Shown here: positions 14,065-25,960 of the stretch, piece by piece
Numbering within the stretch: position 1 is the stretch's first letter
How the letters are laid out: each line of letters begins with the position of its first letter
Source: Plantago ovata
Lineage: Eukaryota; Streptophyta; Magnoliopsida; Lamiales; Plantaginaceae
Direction of reading: 5' to 3'
Length of the DNA stretch: 64,000 nucleotides
Assembly: GCA_028274465.1 (NCBI GenBank)
Contig: CM051456.1
Location: 114,443,397-114,507,396, forward strand
Made by a program: the position numbers and the translations under genes
Notes under the pieces: generated by a model
Told to the model about the DNA's origin: nothing
Seen by the model: the letters and a program-made list of their open reading frames with translations, nothing else
The model's database searches: none

Positions 14065-17027
14065 GGTTTGTAAATTATTTTATTGAGCAGAGAATTCCAA
14101 AGAAATGGCGGGTAAATTAAAGAGGAGATACTGCTTGTGTTTGCTGTCTGTTAATTCCTGTAATCTTTAGGAGTTATAGTAGAAGTAGTAGAGTGGTGTG
14201 ATGTGATAAAATAATTTTATGATGCTTTAAGCAATTAAACAACTTTGGATTAAAGCACAAGTTTAGTAGTACTAGTAGACTAGTAGTGCCTTGGATGTGG
14301 TGCTGTGTTGTGTGATCTCTTTATATATAATGTTGGTCCTTCACATGTATACTACTGTGTTAGAAAGTGATGTTCCTTGGATCTAATCAGCAAATTATTT
14401 TTCATTTAATTTAAAAATAAAGAAAAGAAGGAAAAGGAAAAGGGTAAAAAAGAAAGAAAAGAAAGTGCATTGTGTTGAATGGAAACGGAGATGCAGAAGC
14501 AAAAGCAACCAATGTTAAGCGCCGATAATATCTCCAAAGAAAGTAGATTGTGCTTGTTCTTTGCTTGAGAGTGAGTGCTCTTGCTTGCTTCATCATAGGA
14601 TTAACCGTTTAGTTTAGGGAGATTTGTAAAGTTACTTATTTATTGTTACTCAGGGTTAATTACAAATTATATTACCGTGTGGGTCATTGTGTATTACTAT
14701 GTGGTATCATTAACTTATTTGGACGTACGTATTATTATTGCACACAAAAGGAAAAGAGATAAACGGTTCTTGTGGGATTCTAAATTTCTAATGATGTTGA
14801 TTGTCTTATTTCTTGTTGCCAAATTTATTTTGTTGATTATGGTTTTATTTACAACATCGATCTCTCAAAAAATGGCTACTAAAATCCCAAAATCCCACAT
14901 GCATTTACCCTTAAGCCCATGACAATCCCATTAATTGCCTGTTTTCTTCACTCAAGATAACACTGATCATGCCACACTTTGATATTCATATGAGATAATG
15001 AGAGTGCATGTTGGTTTGTAGGGTTAGCATGTTATTCGGAACCAATCTATGTGACTATGTTTTGTTTTACGTTATCTTATTATAGTCACCTTATAAGGTG
15101 ATTTCACTTTATTTGACCATTTGACTATGATAAATTTGTTTGATAAGGTGATTGATCAACTATCCGTCACTTTATTAGCTATTAACATATCATTTTGTTT
15201 TGCCAAATATAAACACTATAAATAACCATGGTCCATGACGATGTGAAGAGTTGGGCATTACATTTTACATCTACCAGCATTAGCACTATGAGAAATATTA
15301 ACTTGTATAGTTACTGTCTCAAGTGAAATTACATTAACTTTTACGTCATTCTAATATATGATTTAGAACTAATACGAAGAATACAATGTTATTTAGAACT
15401 GTCGTTTAAAAAAAAAAGTTATTTAGAACTCTTTTGGAGGTAAAATGGTGGTGCGGTGTATATACAAACAATAATAATAGGCTATAAATGTAAAGATAGG
15501 TAATGAATTTGATGGACAGAAGTCGAGGAGTAATGAGAGAGCGACGTTGAAATGATGCGTAGCTTGCAAGCTCATATAGATCCTTTATGGTATAGAAACC
15601 AAAGAAACAAGGCTCGATTTTATGTTGGGGTCCAGATGATATAGTATATAATGTTAAATTGTTAATGCGTACTTCACCTAGTGTGCAAGATTCACTTATG
15701 CTTTGATGCGTACAAGGTTTAACAAGTCCCTCAAATAGCAGTACCAATTATAGGCTTGCACGAGAGAGATGAGATCCATATCAAGGTCCAATTAATCACA
15801 TAATCAATGCAACAATTATAACTATCTGGACTTGTAAAGCTTCATGACAATTTAGTTAACTGCACCCATTAATATATGATCTTTCAATTAAGATGGTGAT
15901 TATTACATGACGCTTTCAACTTTGAGTTGTAATTTGTTTGCAGACTTGTAAAAATGTAAAAAATAAAATAAAAAAAATCACAGAAGATATATCAGCACCA
16001 TCACTTTCAAGCATATGGTGGTGTAACTTGTAGGAATGCTCAGATTATAATGAGTACATTTAAGTTAATCCATTTTGTTGTTACCAATTGCTTGGTGTGG
16101 TATGCTATAAAAAGTTGTTTTGCCATTTGGAGCTAATATTCTTATCTATGATTTACTCCCTGCGTCTCAAAATAAAGTTGGATGTGTATGTATTTCTAAT
16201 GCTATCTAGTACTCTCAATTATCTCGTGGGTGGGTGAAATCGGGTGGAATAATGTATTGTTTTGTGGGTCAAGTTTAAGAGTAGTGAGTCTAGTGAAATG
16301 TATATGTAAAATGAATTAGTATGGAATTGTATTAATAGGTATAAATATTCAACTTAAGGACCGACCTTTATTACTAGGATGCAGGTCTTTTCTTTTTAAT
16401 TAATGTTAACCATCCTAACCACCACCTTATATATCTTTCACACTTAACCAACTTATGTCTCCGTCAGGGATTGAACTCTACACCTCTCATTTATTAAACC
16501 CCATTCCACATCGATTGAAAGTAGGACATGAATTCAACATATAAAATTAAATAATCTTCTCCCCTTATAAGGACTTTTAAGGGGAAGATGGTCCAATTCT
16601 AATATCATTCACCACTCCAACTCCCTATCATTGTACCACCTTATATTTACTGGAATGTAGTTAAGAAGTTGAATATTATTGTATTAGCTTTTCGGATTGT
16701 AGTGTATTGCATACAAGGAAGTTTAATTTTTTTTTGGTTCATTGAACATGATATTGCTCCTCAGATAAAGTATGAAAATGATGATGAGAGACAGAGAGGT
16801 AATGAAAGTTGATGAACATCGTCTGTACTAGCAACTGGTTGCTTGTCTGAGTATTAAGTTGACATACAGCTTTCTGAAAAGAACATATACTCAAACTGGT
16901 TACTTTTGAACCAAAACAGATGATCAAGTTCATGTCCTCTTGTCTACTACTCCCTCACCTTTCCCCTGTCTTCTACTTATTGCAAATAAATGCACAATTA
17001 AAGCTCCTCCTTAGTTACACACTTACA
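14065..17027. other. Transporter upstream region and spacer (copy 1), no gene seen
   Basis: About 3 kb of AT-rich sequence inside duplication copy 1. A minus-strand TATATAAAG-type TATA box is at 14321-14330, about 260 bp upstream of the transporter ATG. Poly-purine tracts occur near 14412-14462. The start of a Stowaway-like sequence (CTCCCTGCGTCTCAAAATAA) is near 16157, with no clear partner end. The longest reading frames are not convincing as proteins. Confidence 0.5.
14321..14330 (-). promoter_or_regulatory. Putative TATA box of the transporter gene
   Basis: Read on the minus strand this is TTATATATAA followed by AGAG, a good TATATAA match. It lies 257-266 bp upstream of the start codon at 14064, which would give a 5' UTR of roughly 225 bases. 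An identical copy at 22803-22812 precedes the orphan exon 1 of copy 2. No transcript evidence was available. Confidence 0.4.
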
Positions 17028-17308
17028 CTCCCTCCATCTATCATCTATATATATATTATATATATATCAGTAATCTTATCATTTTGACTTTGACTGATCA
17101 ACGGTGTTCGACTTTGAGTACAAATTACTTTTAAGCTATAATGGTAAAATGTATAATAAAATTATATTATGAGAATTTAAGGTCTATATTTTCATAATAT
17201 AATTTCGTTATATTATTTATCATTATATTTTACGAGTAATTTGTAGTCAAGGTCGAACACCGTTGACCAGTCAAAGTCAATGAGAACATTAATAATAGAT
17301 GTAGGGAG
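17028..17308. mobile_element. Stowaway-like MITE (copy 1)
   Basis: The ends are CTCCCTCCATCTATCAT and the inverted ATAGATGTAGGGAG, followed by TA on the right. This is the CTCCCTCC-type terminus of Tc1/mariner-derived Stowaway MITEs. The interior is a large imperfect hairpin: ACGGTGTTCGACTTTGA near 17100-17117 pairs with TCAAGGTCGAACACCGT near 17248-17264. A TA microsatellite inside it differs in length between the duplication copies. Confidence 0.65.
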
Positions 17309-17481
17309 TAATTTTATCACATGAAATTTATCAGTTATCACAAGTGTATTTACTCCTATAACATGAAATTTATCACTTATCACAAATTGTGAATCTGCCA
17401 TAGTACAGTGCCCTTTCAGGGGCAATTTTGTCCTTTTACGGCTGGCAATGTGCACAATTAGAAAGAATATACCCCCGATTT

Positions 17482-18615
17482 TGTAACGACTCGACCCACT
17501 AATGGGTCGAAGTCCAGCCCATTACGCGAGGTTACTCATGGGCGCTCTCCGAAGTGACATGATGGCCCCACAGACCAACACGGATTCTAATCTGCGCACT
17601 TTGTCTTCACTCGTGCGCGCACCGGGAACTTCTGATGCAGTATGGATTAGAAGTTTTAATATTTTGGGTTTCTTTTCCTTTTCTAGCAAGTAAGGTTTTA
17701 GTATTAGAATTTATGTCGTATTAGGTTTCTTTTTCTTTTCCAGCAAGTTAGGTTCTAGTATTTAAATACATTGTCAGTCATTATTTTTATTCAGTTATGT
17801 TTGATTGATTAATAAAAAAACGAGGTTTCCTCACAAATCTGTCAATTTTCAGTATTTTTAGGTAGAATCAACGAACTTTGATAAAATTCGTCAATTCTTT
17901 AGTATCCTGCGAAATCAATGAAGTTTTGATTATCGTTCTTCATTTGCCTGTCCACGCACGCTGCATCAACTTCCTAGTGGGTCACTCATCCTAAAATTGC
18001 TCCAAAGCAAGCACGCTTAACTCTGAAGTTCTTCCAGGTGGATTACCGAAAAGAAAGGTGCCCCTTATTGGTAAGAATAGCGTTCTCAACCCTTTTTAAG
18101 CCTACGAAAATTTGGGGAGTTACAATCACCCCTCTTAAATTGCGCAACGTCCTCGTTGCGCGCTGTCCCGAGACCAACCATCCGTGCAGGATTTTAGAGG
18201 TGGCCCCTCCAGGCTCAAGAGGAGGCTCCCACCGTCGATACAGTGTAGCACTTTGTCCCGGATGACACTTAGTTTTTGTAGTTCCGGATAGTCCCGCTCT
18301 GATACCACTTGTAACGACCCCGACACACTAATGGGCCGAGACCCGGCCCAACGGGCCGACGATGTTACTCATGGGCGCTCTCCGGGGTGATATGCAGGCC
18401 CCACAGACCAACACGGGTTCTAATCCGCGCACTTTGTCCTCACTCGTACGCGCACCGGGAACTTCTCAGTGGGTCACCCATCCTAAAATTGCTCCAGAGC
18501 AAGCACGCTTAACTCTGAAGTTCTTCTAGGTGGATTACCGAAAAGAAAGGTGCACCTTGTTGGTATGAGTAGCATTCTCAACCCTTTTTAAGCCTCTGAA
18601 ATTTGTGGCGTTACA
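17482..18615 (-). mobile_element. Cassandra TRIM retrotransposon with 5S-rRNA-like LTRs (copy 1)
   Basis: The element is flanked by the perfect 5-bp duplication GATTT (17477-17481 and 18616-18620). The right LTR is 18310-18615 (306 bp, TGTAACG to CGTTACA). The left LTR is 17482-18124 and is about 300 bp once its nested insertion is subtracted. A primer-binding site TGGTATCAGAGC reads on the minus strand immediately inside the right LTR, so the element points leftward. A purine tract (AAGAGGGGTGA on the minus strand) abuts the left LTR. Each LTR contains a minus-strand stretch resembling the internal promoter half of plant 5S rRNA (GGATGGGTGACCCACTG and AGTTAAGCGTGCTT), the hallmark of Cassandra. 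The internal region is only 185 bp and has no coding capacity. Confidence 0.88.
17633..17968. mobile_element. Solo LTR nested in the Cassandra left LTR (copy 1)
   Basis: The sequence begins TGATGCAGTATGG and ends CGCTGCATCA, with TG/CA termini and a short inverted repeat. It is flanked by the perfect 5-bp duplication ACTTC (17628-17632 and 17969-17973). It interrupts the Cassandra LTR where the intact partner LTR reads GGGAACTTCTCAGTGGG. No internal retrotransposon coding sequence is present, so this is a solo LTR left by LTR-LTR recombination. The parent family is not identified. Confidence 0.8.
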
Positions 18616-18620
18616 GATTT

Positions 18621-19329
18621 TTTACTTTTTACTTTTTCTAAATATTAACGCTCAATTGCGAAATTATGCAACCTCTAACTTCTAACCGTAAAAGTCTAAG
18701 TCCAACTCTCAATAACTCCGCATCACGAGTATCTTGTGAATAACGCTATGTTATTTTCATTTGAAAACTGATTAATATCAATTATATTCCGTTCAGTTCG
18801 GTTATGTTCAAATTCATTCACGTTCAGTTCTATTTAAATTTATGGAGTAATTGTTATTTATGTTACAAATAAGTTGAGTTCAGTTATGTTAGATCGATTC
18901 AACTTCATTTTGTTATGTTCAATTAGCCTAACTAAAATCGTCCTACATATATCAGATTATCAGATTAAGATTAAGTTCAGGACCAACAGTAGGGCAACAT
19001 ATGCTCTCGTCCCTAAAAATTGTCAAATCAAATCAAGTTGGATGAATGAGAACTTAGTTTCGAAGTACAAATTAATTATCACAATCTAAAACAAACACGT
19101 ACAACCAGAAAAGAAACTGTGTAATGATTCTACATGTTCATATGATTAGCTTAAGGACCTTGATAATCTTTACACTGTGCATTTTCCTGTCCAAATTATC
19201 AGGGGGGGTTTATACATTATATCATCAATAAAACCCCAAAAATTCATGCTAATCTCTAATTGATTACCACAAAATCTCATTTTCTTCAACCATATCATAA
19301 ACACATCTCTACTCTCAACCAATCCATTT
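18621..19329. other. Spacer downstream of the CDSP32 exon copy, no gene seen
   Basis: AT-rich sequence between the Cassandra element and the stop codon of the orphan CDSP32 exon. It includes GTTCAGTTCGGTTATGTTCA-type repeats near 18790-18900 and presumably the duplicated CDSP32 3' UTR. No protein-like frame is seen. Confidence 0.4.
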
Positions 19330-19791
19330 TCAATAAGTAACCCTTACTCCCTGGTATCTCAAAATCTCCCCAATAAGCTCCCCTTTACCCGACCCGACAT
19401 ACCTACCGCAAATATCACCATCCCTAATGAACAAAAACGTTGGCACCTCAACCACGTTCATGTCCTTCAAAAACTGCATACAACTGTCATTCTCATCCCC
19501 GTTCATCCTTGCGAACACAACTGTATCCGCCATGGACCTGGAGAGCTTCAGCACTGTCGGATACACTTTGACGCACGGTCCACAATGTTTTAGGCCTACG
19601 TCCAACACAAGCAGTTTCCCATCCGCCTTGTGCTCACCGATCAACTTCTCGACATCCTCCCTATTGTGGAGCTGCACGACAGCTGAGTGGTTGTCGCCGT
19701 AGTACAAAACGTCGCCAACAAACTGATCCGGACTGATTCCTTCCTCCTCATGAATCTTCTCCATGCTCTTGTAAAAGGTGAAGTGTGGAGC
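19330..19791 (-). pseudogene. Orphan last exon of CDSP32 (duplication copy 1)
   Basis: This is an intact 154-codon exon (including the stop) with its splice acceptor. As far as I compared, it is identical to CDSP32 exon 2 at 27809-28270. It encodes the second thioredoxin domain with the HCGPC active site. No CDSP32 exon 1 exists upstream, because the duplicated segment ends inside the CDSP32 intron. By itself it is a gene fragment, but it may serve as the second exon of the chimera described at 19330-22546. Confidence 0.85.
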
Positions 19792-22546
19792 CTATAAACA
19801 AGAGTGTTAATTAGTGAGTTAAAAGTTCTAATCTTCATGGTAGTTCAATTTGTAGAATAATTTGTGTCAGATAGCCTAAATGGATAACACTTGGTTGGCT
19901 TATAGTGTGTTTAGTACTAACATGTTTATGTGCAGCATGATAATGTGTTATATACGAAAATATCACCACATAAAATGGATGACACAAGTATAGTACAACA
20001 ATTAAAACTAAAAATGATGCTTTTGAAATGTTTGTTAAATGACGTGATACCATTAGTGCGAATGTATGATGCAAGATACCATCAAAACAGTGACATCTCA
20101 ACACGTTGCAAAAGATATGAAGATTCGAGTAAAATATCTTGACAATCACCAGTGGTAAAAAAAATATGTTGGATTTATTGACCCTATATTTTGATGCCTT
20201 AGTGGGACGGTGGCCAAAGGCCCAAAGTCAAGACAGGTAAAGAAGTTAATGAAGTTGAAAGCATACTCCACAAACTAATGACAGTCGTAAAAAGTACTGT
20301 TTGTTTTCACATAAAAAAAATTCCAAGAAAAAAAAAAAACTAATTTTACACCTAGTTTCGTTTGCATCACATAAGCGATGATTTAAACGTCTGTGAAACT
20401 ATAAAAAGTTTTACGATTCGTTAAGCGTAAAACTGGTTAGACATTAATATACTACTAATAGTGTAGTTACACAGTAGATGCAAAGATTGGACGGGCCCCA
20501 AACTTGTGATTTTTCGAAATGGAGTTGTGATACCTAAGATTTTTTTATTTTTTCGTAACAAAAATTATAACTATAATACCATGCGTCCCACATTATTAAT
20601 CTCATATAATATGGTATGAGAAAATTTGAATGATTTCAAAATGAAATCTGGGTGAGACGGGATCTTAGGACTAAAGTGAACTATTACATGTGTGACCAAT
20701 ATCATGAATAACCACGCCGTTCCAGTAATTTTTATGGTGGTGATTTCTTTGTGTTAATATCCCATTATTGACATTTGACACCATAGCTTCTTTCTTTTTT
20801 CCTTTCAAAAATAGAACTTATTAACGCTTTAAATCACTCTTGTTTCTATCTTTAGCGTTAATTAAGCATATATATCTCTAATCTACTAAGTTCATTTCAC
20901 CAAAACTGTAGTTGTCAAACTGCTACTGCTAGAGTGCTAGTGACAATACTTGCCTCATTTAGCGTTGTCTTGAGATAAAAGCACTGGAACGCCCTTTGGT
21001 TTTTCCTTCTATTTCTTATAATCTAAGCAAATAAGACAAGACAAGTTAATAATTAAATTCATGGTTAATTGTTAAAGTCACTTTTAAAAATTTGTCACTT
21101 ATATAGTAGTGTTATCTTATAATTTGTTGTATAACAATAAAAAGCATATAACGTGGGTGTACATTGAATCATTTCCCAATGGCATGGTTTAAGAATAGAA
21201 TCATTAAACAATGACCGAAGCATATCAACGAAATTCAAAAGAGATAATATTGCCCAAAAGACAAGGGCCGGAAATACAAGGAAAATACTCGAGAGTTCTA
21301 GCGTAAAACCACCAAAACAAACAAGTTACAACCTTCACCACCACTCACCAATAGTACTATTACTATCTAGGCTACAAATTAACCAGGAGCCTCTTTACCC
21401 CACAATATTGCCCAAGAGATTAATTATCATCATTTAATGAAATCATCAATGTATACGATGGAATAGGTTTACCGTGTGATGATGACGTAGCGTCTGGAAA
21501 TAAAAAGCCGAACAAAACGTAAATACACGCTAATTAGATTTTTACTCTTCATTTACTATGGTGAATGACCTATAATGAATGTTTCGTACTATACCTGTAT
21601 AGGCCGACCCCGAGTTCACTGTAGGATTGTAGTAGTAAAACTAAAGTAGAAAATAATAATAGATCCGTCCCATTGGTAGTCCCATTGGTACGGCATGTTT
21701 GATATTTGATATAGGAAAAAATTGATAAAAACACCTCAATCTTTACTACAAGTGAGAAAATACCCCCAATCTATTATTACAATTATACGTGAGACTTGTA
21801 ATACTAATAGATTTAATAGTGTATGTATTGTACTGTGATATAAAGTGAGTAAACCAATGAAAATTAGGAAAAAATGGGACCAACTCAAGAAACAAGTATG
21901 GAATATCACGAAAGTACGAAGATATTGTTTTGTTTGGAGTGCAAAAATGACTAATACGACGGATATTGGAGTATATGTCAACTGTCCATAAATTTATAAA
22001 TGTCCAAATATTGGATATTAATAATTAAGCTAATTAGCTTTATAACTTTAGCTAGTCATTTTCTTTATTATTAAAAAAAGAAAAAGCTTATATGTATATA
22101 CTCCACATGAGTAGACTTGGATAAAAAATACATTCCGTTTACAAATAGTTAATTAAGATTTTTTTATGTTTTAACACAGCCAAATATAATGTCAAAACTA
22201 CACTCTGAGTTGATAAATTAAACCATCTCCCAAACAAAACGTCCATGACCATTCTCACAGTCACAACGTTTCGCGAATACAAATGCAAGCATGAAAAGTC
22301 CATAAAGAAGAAAAAGTTTCAAACATATTGAAACTTTCATTTCATCTTGATAAACTGAAAAATTCAAAAAATACGTACCGCTTGTTGAGCTCCACTGAGA
22401 TATATGGCCAAGGAGCATTTATCTTTACCGGGGCAGAGCGCAGACATGGTGATGTCGGTAATGGCCGGAACCACCATGAAATTGGCGAAGCAGTAGAGGA
22501 ATACCGTCATGAAGAGGTGGCTCAGCCCAACCGCCGCCTTTTCCAT
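19330..22546 (-). CDS. Candidate chimeric gene: transporter exon 1 joined to CDSP32 exon 2
   Basis: Exon 1 would be 22379-22546 (56 codons, transporter N-terminus with helix 1, donor GTACGT). Exon 2 would be 19330-19791 (CDSP32 second thioredoxin domain, acceptor TTATAG). Both lie on the minus strand in the right order, separated by a hybrid intron of 2587 bp (19792-22378) whose donor comes from the transporter and acceptor from CDSP32. The donor exon ends in phase 0 and the acceptor exon begins in phase 0, so splicing would give a continuous 209-residue frame with HCGPC near residues 125-129. A copied transporter promoter region precedes it. The predicted product is a single-helix-anchored thioredoxin domain. 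The gene structure is seen in the sequence; transcription and splicing are inference. Alternatively these are two non-functional orphan exons. Confidence 0.45.
22379..22546 (-). pseudogene. Orphan exon 1 of the MFS transporter (duplication copy 2)
   Basis: Same start codon, 56 codons and donor site as the transporter exon at 13897-14064. The rest of the transporter is not downstream; the copied sequence ends in intron 1 at 20012. The upstream region, including the putative TATA box, is copied as well. It could supply the first exon of the chimera at 19330-22546, or form read-through transcripts toward the real transporter exons more than 11 kb downstream. Confidence 0.85.
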
Positions 22547-25508
22547 GGTTTGTAAATTATTTTATTGAGCAGAGAATTCCAAAGAAATGGCGGGTAAATT
22601 AAAGAGGAGATACTGCTTGTGTTTGCTGTCTGTTAATTCCTGTAATCTTTAGGAGTTATAGTAGAAGTAGTAGAGTGGTGTGATGTGATAAAATAATTTT
22701 ATGATGCTTTAAGCAATTAAACAACTTTGGATTAAAGCACAAGTTTAGTAGTACTAGTAGACTAGTAGTGCCTTGGATGTGGTGCTGTGTTGTGTGATCT
22801 CTTTATATATAATGTTGGTCCTTCACATGTATACTACTGTGTTAGAAAGTGATGTTCCTTGGATCTAATCAGCAAATTATTTTTCATTTAATTTAAAAAT
22901 AAAGAAAAGAAGGAAAAGGAAAAGGGTAAAAAAGAAAGAAAAGAAAGTGCATTGTGTTGAATGGAAACGGAGATGCAGAAGCAAAAGCAACCAATGTTAA
23001 GCGCCGATAATATCTCCAAAGAAAGTAGATTGTGCTTGTTCTTTGCTTGAGAGTGAGTGCTCTTGCTTGCTTCATCATAGGATTAACCGTTTAGTTTAGG
23101 GAGATTTGTAAAGTTACTTATTTATTGTTACTCAGGGTTAATTACAAATTATATTACCGTGTGGGTCATTGTGTATTACTATGTGGTATCATTAACTTAT
23201 TTGGACGTACGTATTATTATTGCACACAAAAGGAAAAGAGATAAACGGTTCTTGTGGGATTCTAAATTTCTAATGATGTTGATTGTCTTATTTCTTGTTG
23301 CCAAATTTATTTTGTTGATTATGGTTTTATTTACAACATCGATCTCTCAAAAAATGGCTACTAAAATCCCAAAATCCCACATGCATTTACCCTTAAGCCC
23401 ATGACAATCCCATTAATTGCCTGTTTTCTTCACTCAAGATAACACTGATCATGCCACACTTTGATATTCATATGAGATAATGAGAGTGCATGTTGGTTTG
23501 TAGGGTTAGCATGTTATTCGGAACCAATCTATGTGACTATGTTTTGTTTTACGTTATCTTATTATAGTCACCTTATAAGGTGATTTCACTTTATTTGACC
23601 ATTTGACTATGATAAATTTGTTTGATAAGGTGATTGATCAACTATCCGTCACTTTATTAGCTATTAACATATCATTTTGTTTTGCCAAATATAAACACTA
23701 TAAATAACCATGGTCCATGACGATGTGAAGAGTTGGGCATTACATTTTACATCTACCAGCATTAGCACTATGAGAAATATTAACTTGTATAGTTACTGTC
23801 TCAAGTGAAATTACATTAACTTTTACGTCATTCTAATATATGATTTAGAACTAATACGAAGAATACAATGTTATTTAGAACTGTCGTTTAAAAAAAAAAG
23901 TTATTTAGAACTCTTTTGGAGGTAAAATGGTGGTGCGGTGTATATACAAACAATAATAATAGGCTATAAATGTAAAGATAGGTAATGAATTTGATGGACA
24001 GAAGTCGAGGAGTAATGAGAGAGCGACGTTGAAATGATGCGTAGCTTGCAAGCTCATATAGATCCTTTATGGTATAGAAACCAAAGAAACAAGGCTCGAT
24101 TTTATGTTGGGGTCCAGATGATATAGTATATAATGTTAAATTGTTAATGCGTACTTCACCTAGTGTGCAAGATTCACTTATGCTTTGATGCGTACAAGGT
24201 TTAACAAGTCCCTCAAATAGCAGTACCAATTATAGGCTTGCACGAGAGAGATGAGATCCATATCAAGGTCCAATTAATCACATAATCAATGCAACAATTA
24301 TAACTATCTGGACTTGTAAAGCTTCATGACAATTTAGTTAACTGCACCCATTAATATATGATCTTTCAATTAAGATGGTGATTATTACATGACGCTTTCA
24401 ACTTTGAGTTGTAATTTGTTTGCAGACTTGTAAAAATGTAAAAAATAAAATAAAAAAAATCACAGAAGATATATCAGCACCATCACTTTCAAGCATATGG
24501 TGGTGTAACTTGTAGGAATGCTCAGATTATAATGAGTACATTTAAGTTAATCCATTTTGTTGTTACCAATTGCTTGGTGTGGTATGCTATAAAAAGTTGT
24601 TTTGCCATTTGGAGCTAATATTCTTATCTATGATTTACTCCCTGCGTCTCAAAATAAAGTTGGATGTGTATGTATTTCTAATGCTATCTAGTACTCTCAA
24701 TTATCTCGTGGGTGGGTGAAATCGGGTGGAATAATGTATTGTTTTGTGGGTCAAGTTTAAGAGTAGTGAGTCTAGTGAAATGTATATGTAAAATGAATTA
24801 GTATGGAATTGTATTAATAGGTATAAATATTCAACTTAAGGACCGACCTTTATTACTAGGATGCAGGTCTTTTCTTTTTAATTAATGTTAACCATCCTAA
24901 CCACCACCTTATATATCTTTCACACTTAACCAACTTATGTCTCCGTCAGGGATTGAACTCTACACCTCTCATTTATTAAACCCCATTCCACATCGATTGA
25001 AAGTAGGACATGAATTCAACATATAAAATTAAATAATCTTCTCCCCTTATAAGGACTTTTAAGGGGAAGATGGTCCAATTCTAATATCATTCACCACTCC
25101 AACTCCCTATCATTGTACCACCTTATATTTACTGGAATGTAGTTAAGAAGTTGAATATTATTGTATTAGCTTTTCGGATTGTAGTGTATTGCATACAAGG
25201 AAGTTTAATTTTTTTTGGTTCATTGAACATGATATTGCTCCTCAGATAAAGTATGAAAATGATGATGAGAGACAGAGAGGTAATGAAAGTTGATGAACAT
25301 CGTCTGTACTAGCAACTGGTTGCTTGTCTGAGTATTAAGTTGACATACAGCTTTCTGAAAAGAACATATACTCAAACTGGTTACTTTTGAACCAAAACAG
25401 ATGATCAAGTTCATGTCCTCTTGTCTACTACTCCCTCACCTTTCCCCTGTCTTCTACTTATTGCAAATAAATGCACAATTAAAGCTCCTCCTTAGTTACA
25501 CACTTACA
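22547..25508. other. Transporter upstream region and spacer (copy 2), no gene seen
   Basis: Duplicate of 14065-17027 with the same features, including the TATA-like box at 22803-22812. No protein-coding gene is recognised. Confidence 0.5.
22803..22812 (-). promoter_or_regulatory. Putative TATA box, duplicated promoter
   Basis: Copy of the TATA-like sequence at 14321-14330. It lies 257-266 bp upstream of the orphan transporter start codon at 22546. If active it would drive the chimeric transcript. Confidence 0.35.
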
Positions 25509-25787
25509 CTCCCTCCATCTATCATCTATATATATTATATATATATCAGTAATCTTATCATTTTGACTTTGACTGATCAACGGTGTTCGACTTTGAGTAC
25601 AAATTACTTTTAAGCTATAATGGTAAAATGTATAATAAAATTATATTATGAGAATTTAAGGTCTATATTTTCATAATATAATTTCGTTATATTATTTATC
25701 ATTATATTTTACGAGTAATTTGTAGTCAAGGTCGAACACCGTTGACCAGTCAAAGTCAATGAGAACATTAATAATAGATGTAGGGAG
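25509..25787. mobile_element. Stowaway-like MITE (copy 2)
   Basis: Duplicate of the MITE at 17028-17308, 2 bp shorter in the TA microsatellite. It has the same CTCCCTCC-type ends. Confidence 0.65.
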
Positions 25788-25960
25788 TAATTTTATCACA
25801 TGAAATTTATCAGTTATCACAAGTGTATTTACTCCTATAACATGAAATTTATCACTTATCACAAATTGTGAATCTGCCATAGTACAGTGCCCTTTCAGGG
25901 GCAATTTTGTCCTTTTACGGCTGGCAATGTGCACAATTAGAAAGAATATACCCCCGATTT

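Larger units (their letters stand above)
11529..20015. repeat. Tandem segmental duplication, copy 1 (8.48 kb)
   Basis: This direct repeat matches 20012-28494. It runs from transporter intron 1, through transporter exon 1, its upstream region, a MITE and a Cassandra element, to the last exon of CDSP32 and part of its intron. The left edge reads TTAAATGATGC. The junction with copy 2 reads CTAAAAATGATGC near 20005-20020. The outer right edge is AAAAATAAGG at 28494. The four bases AAAT are shared at the breakpoint as microhomology. The offset between copies is 8483 bp at the left end and falls to 8479 through three small indels. Confidence 0.96.

Noticed and set aside
15406..15747. 113-codon frame upstream of the transporter, repeated at 23888-24229
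   Set aside because: Duplicated only because the whole segment is duplicated. The composition is not protein-like and no family is recognised.
17502..18326. Short frames in the Cassandra region (63-75 codons) on both strands
   Set aside because: Cassandra elements are non-coding; the frames reflect GC-rich LTR sequence.
18455..18530. Possible 5S rRNA gene on the minus strand (also at 26934-27009 and in the left LTRs)
   Set aside because: Only part of 5S is present, it sits inside LTRs with target duplications and a primer-binding site, and it is repeated in both LTRs. Cassandra explains it better.
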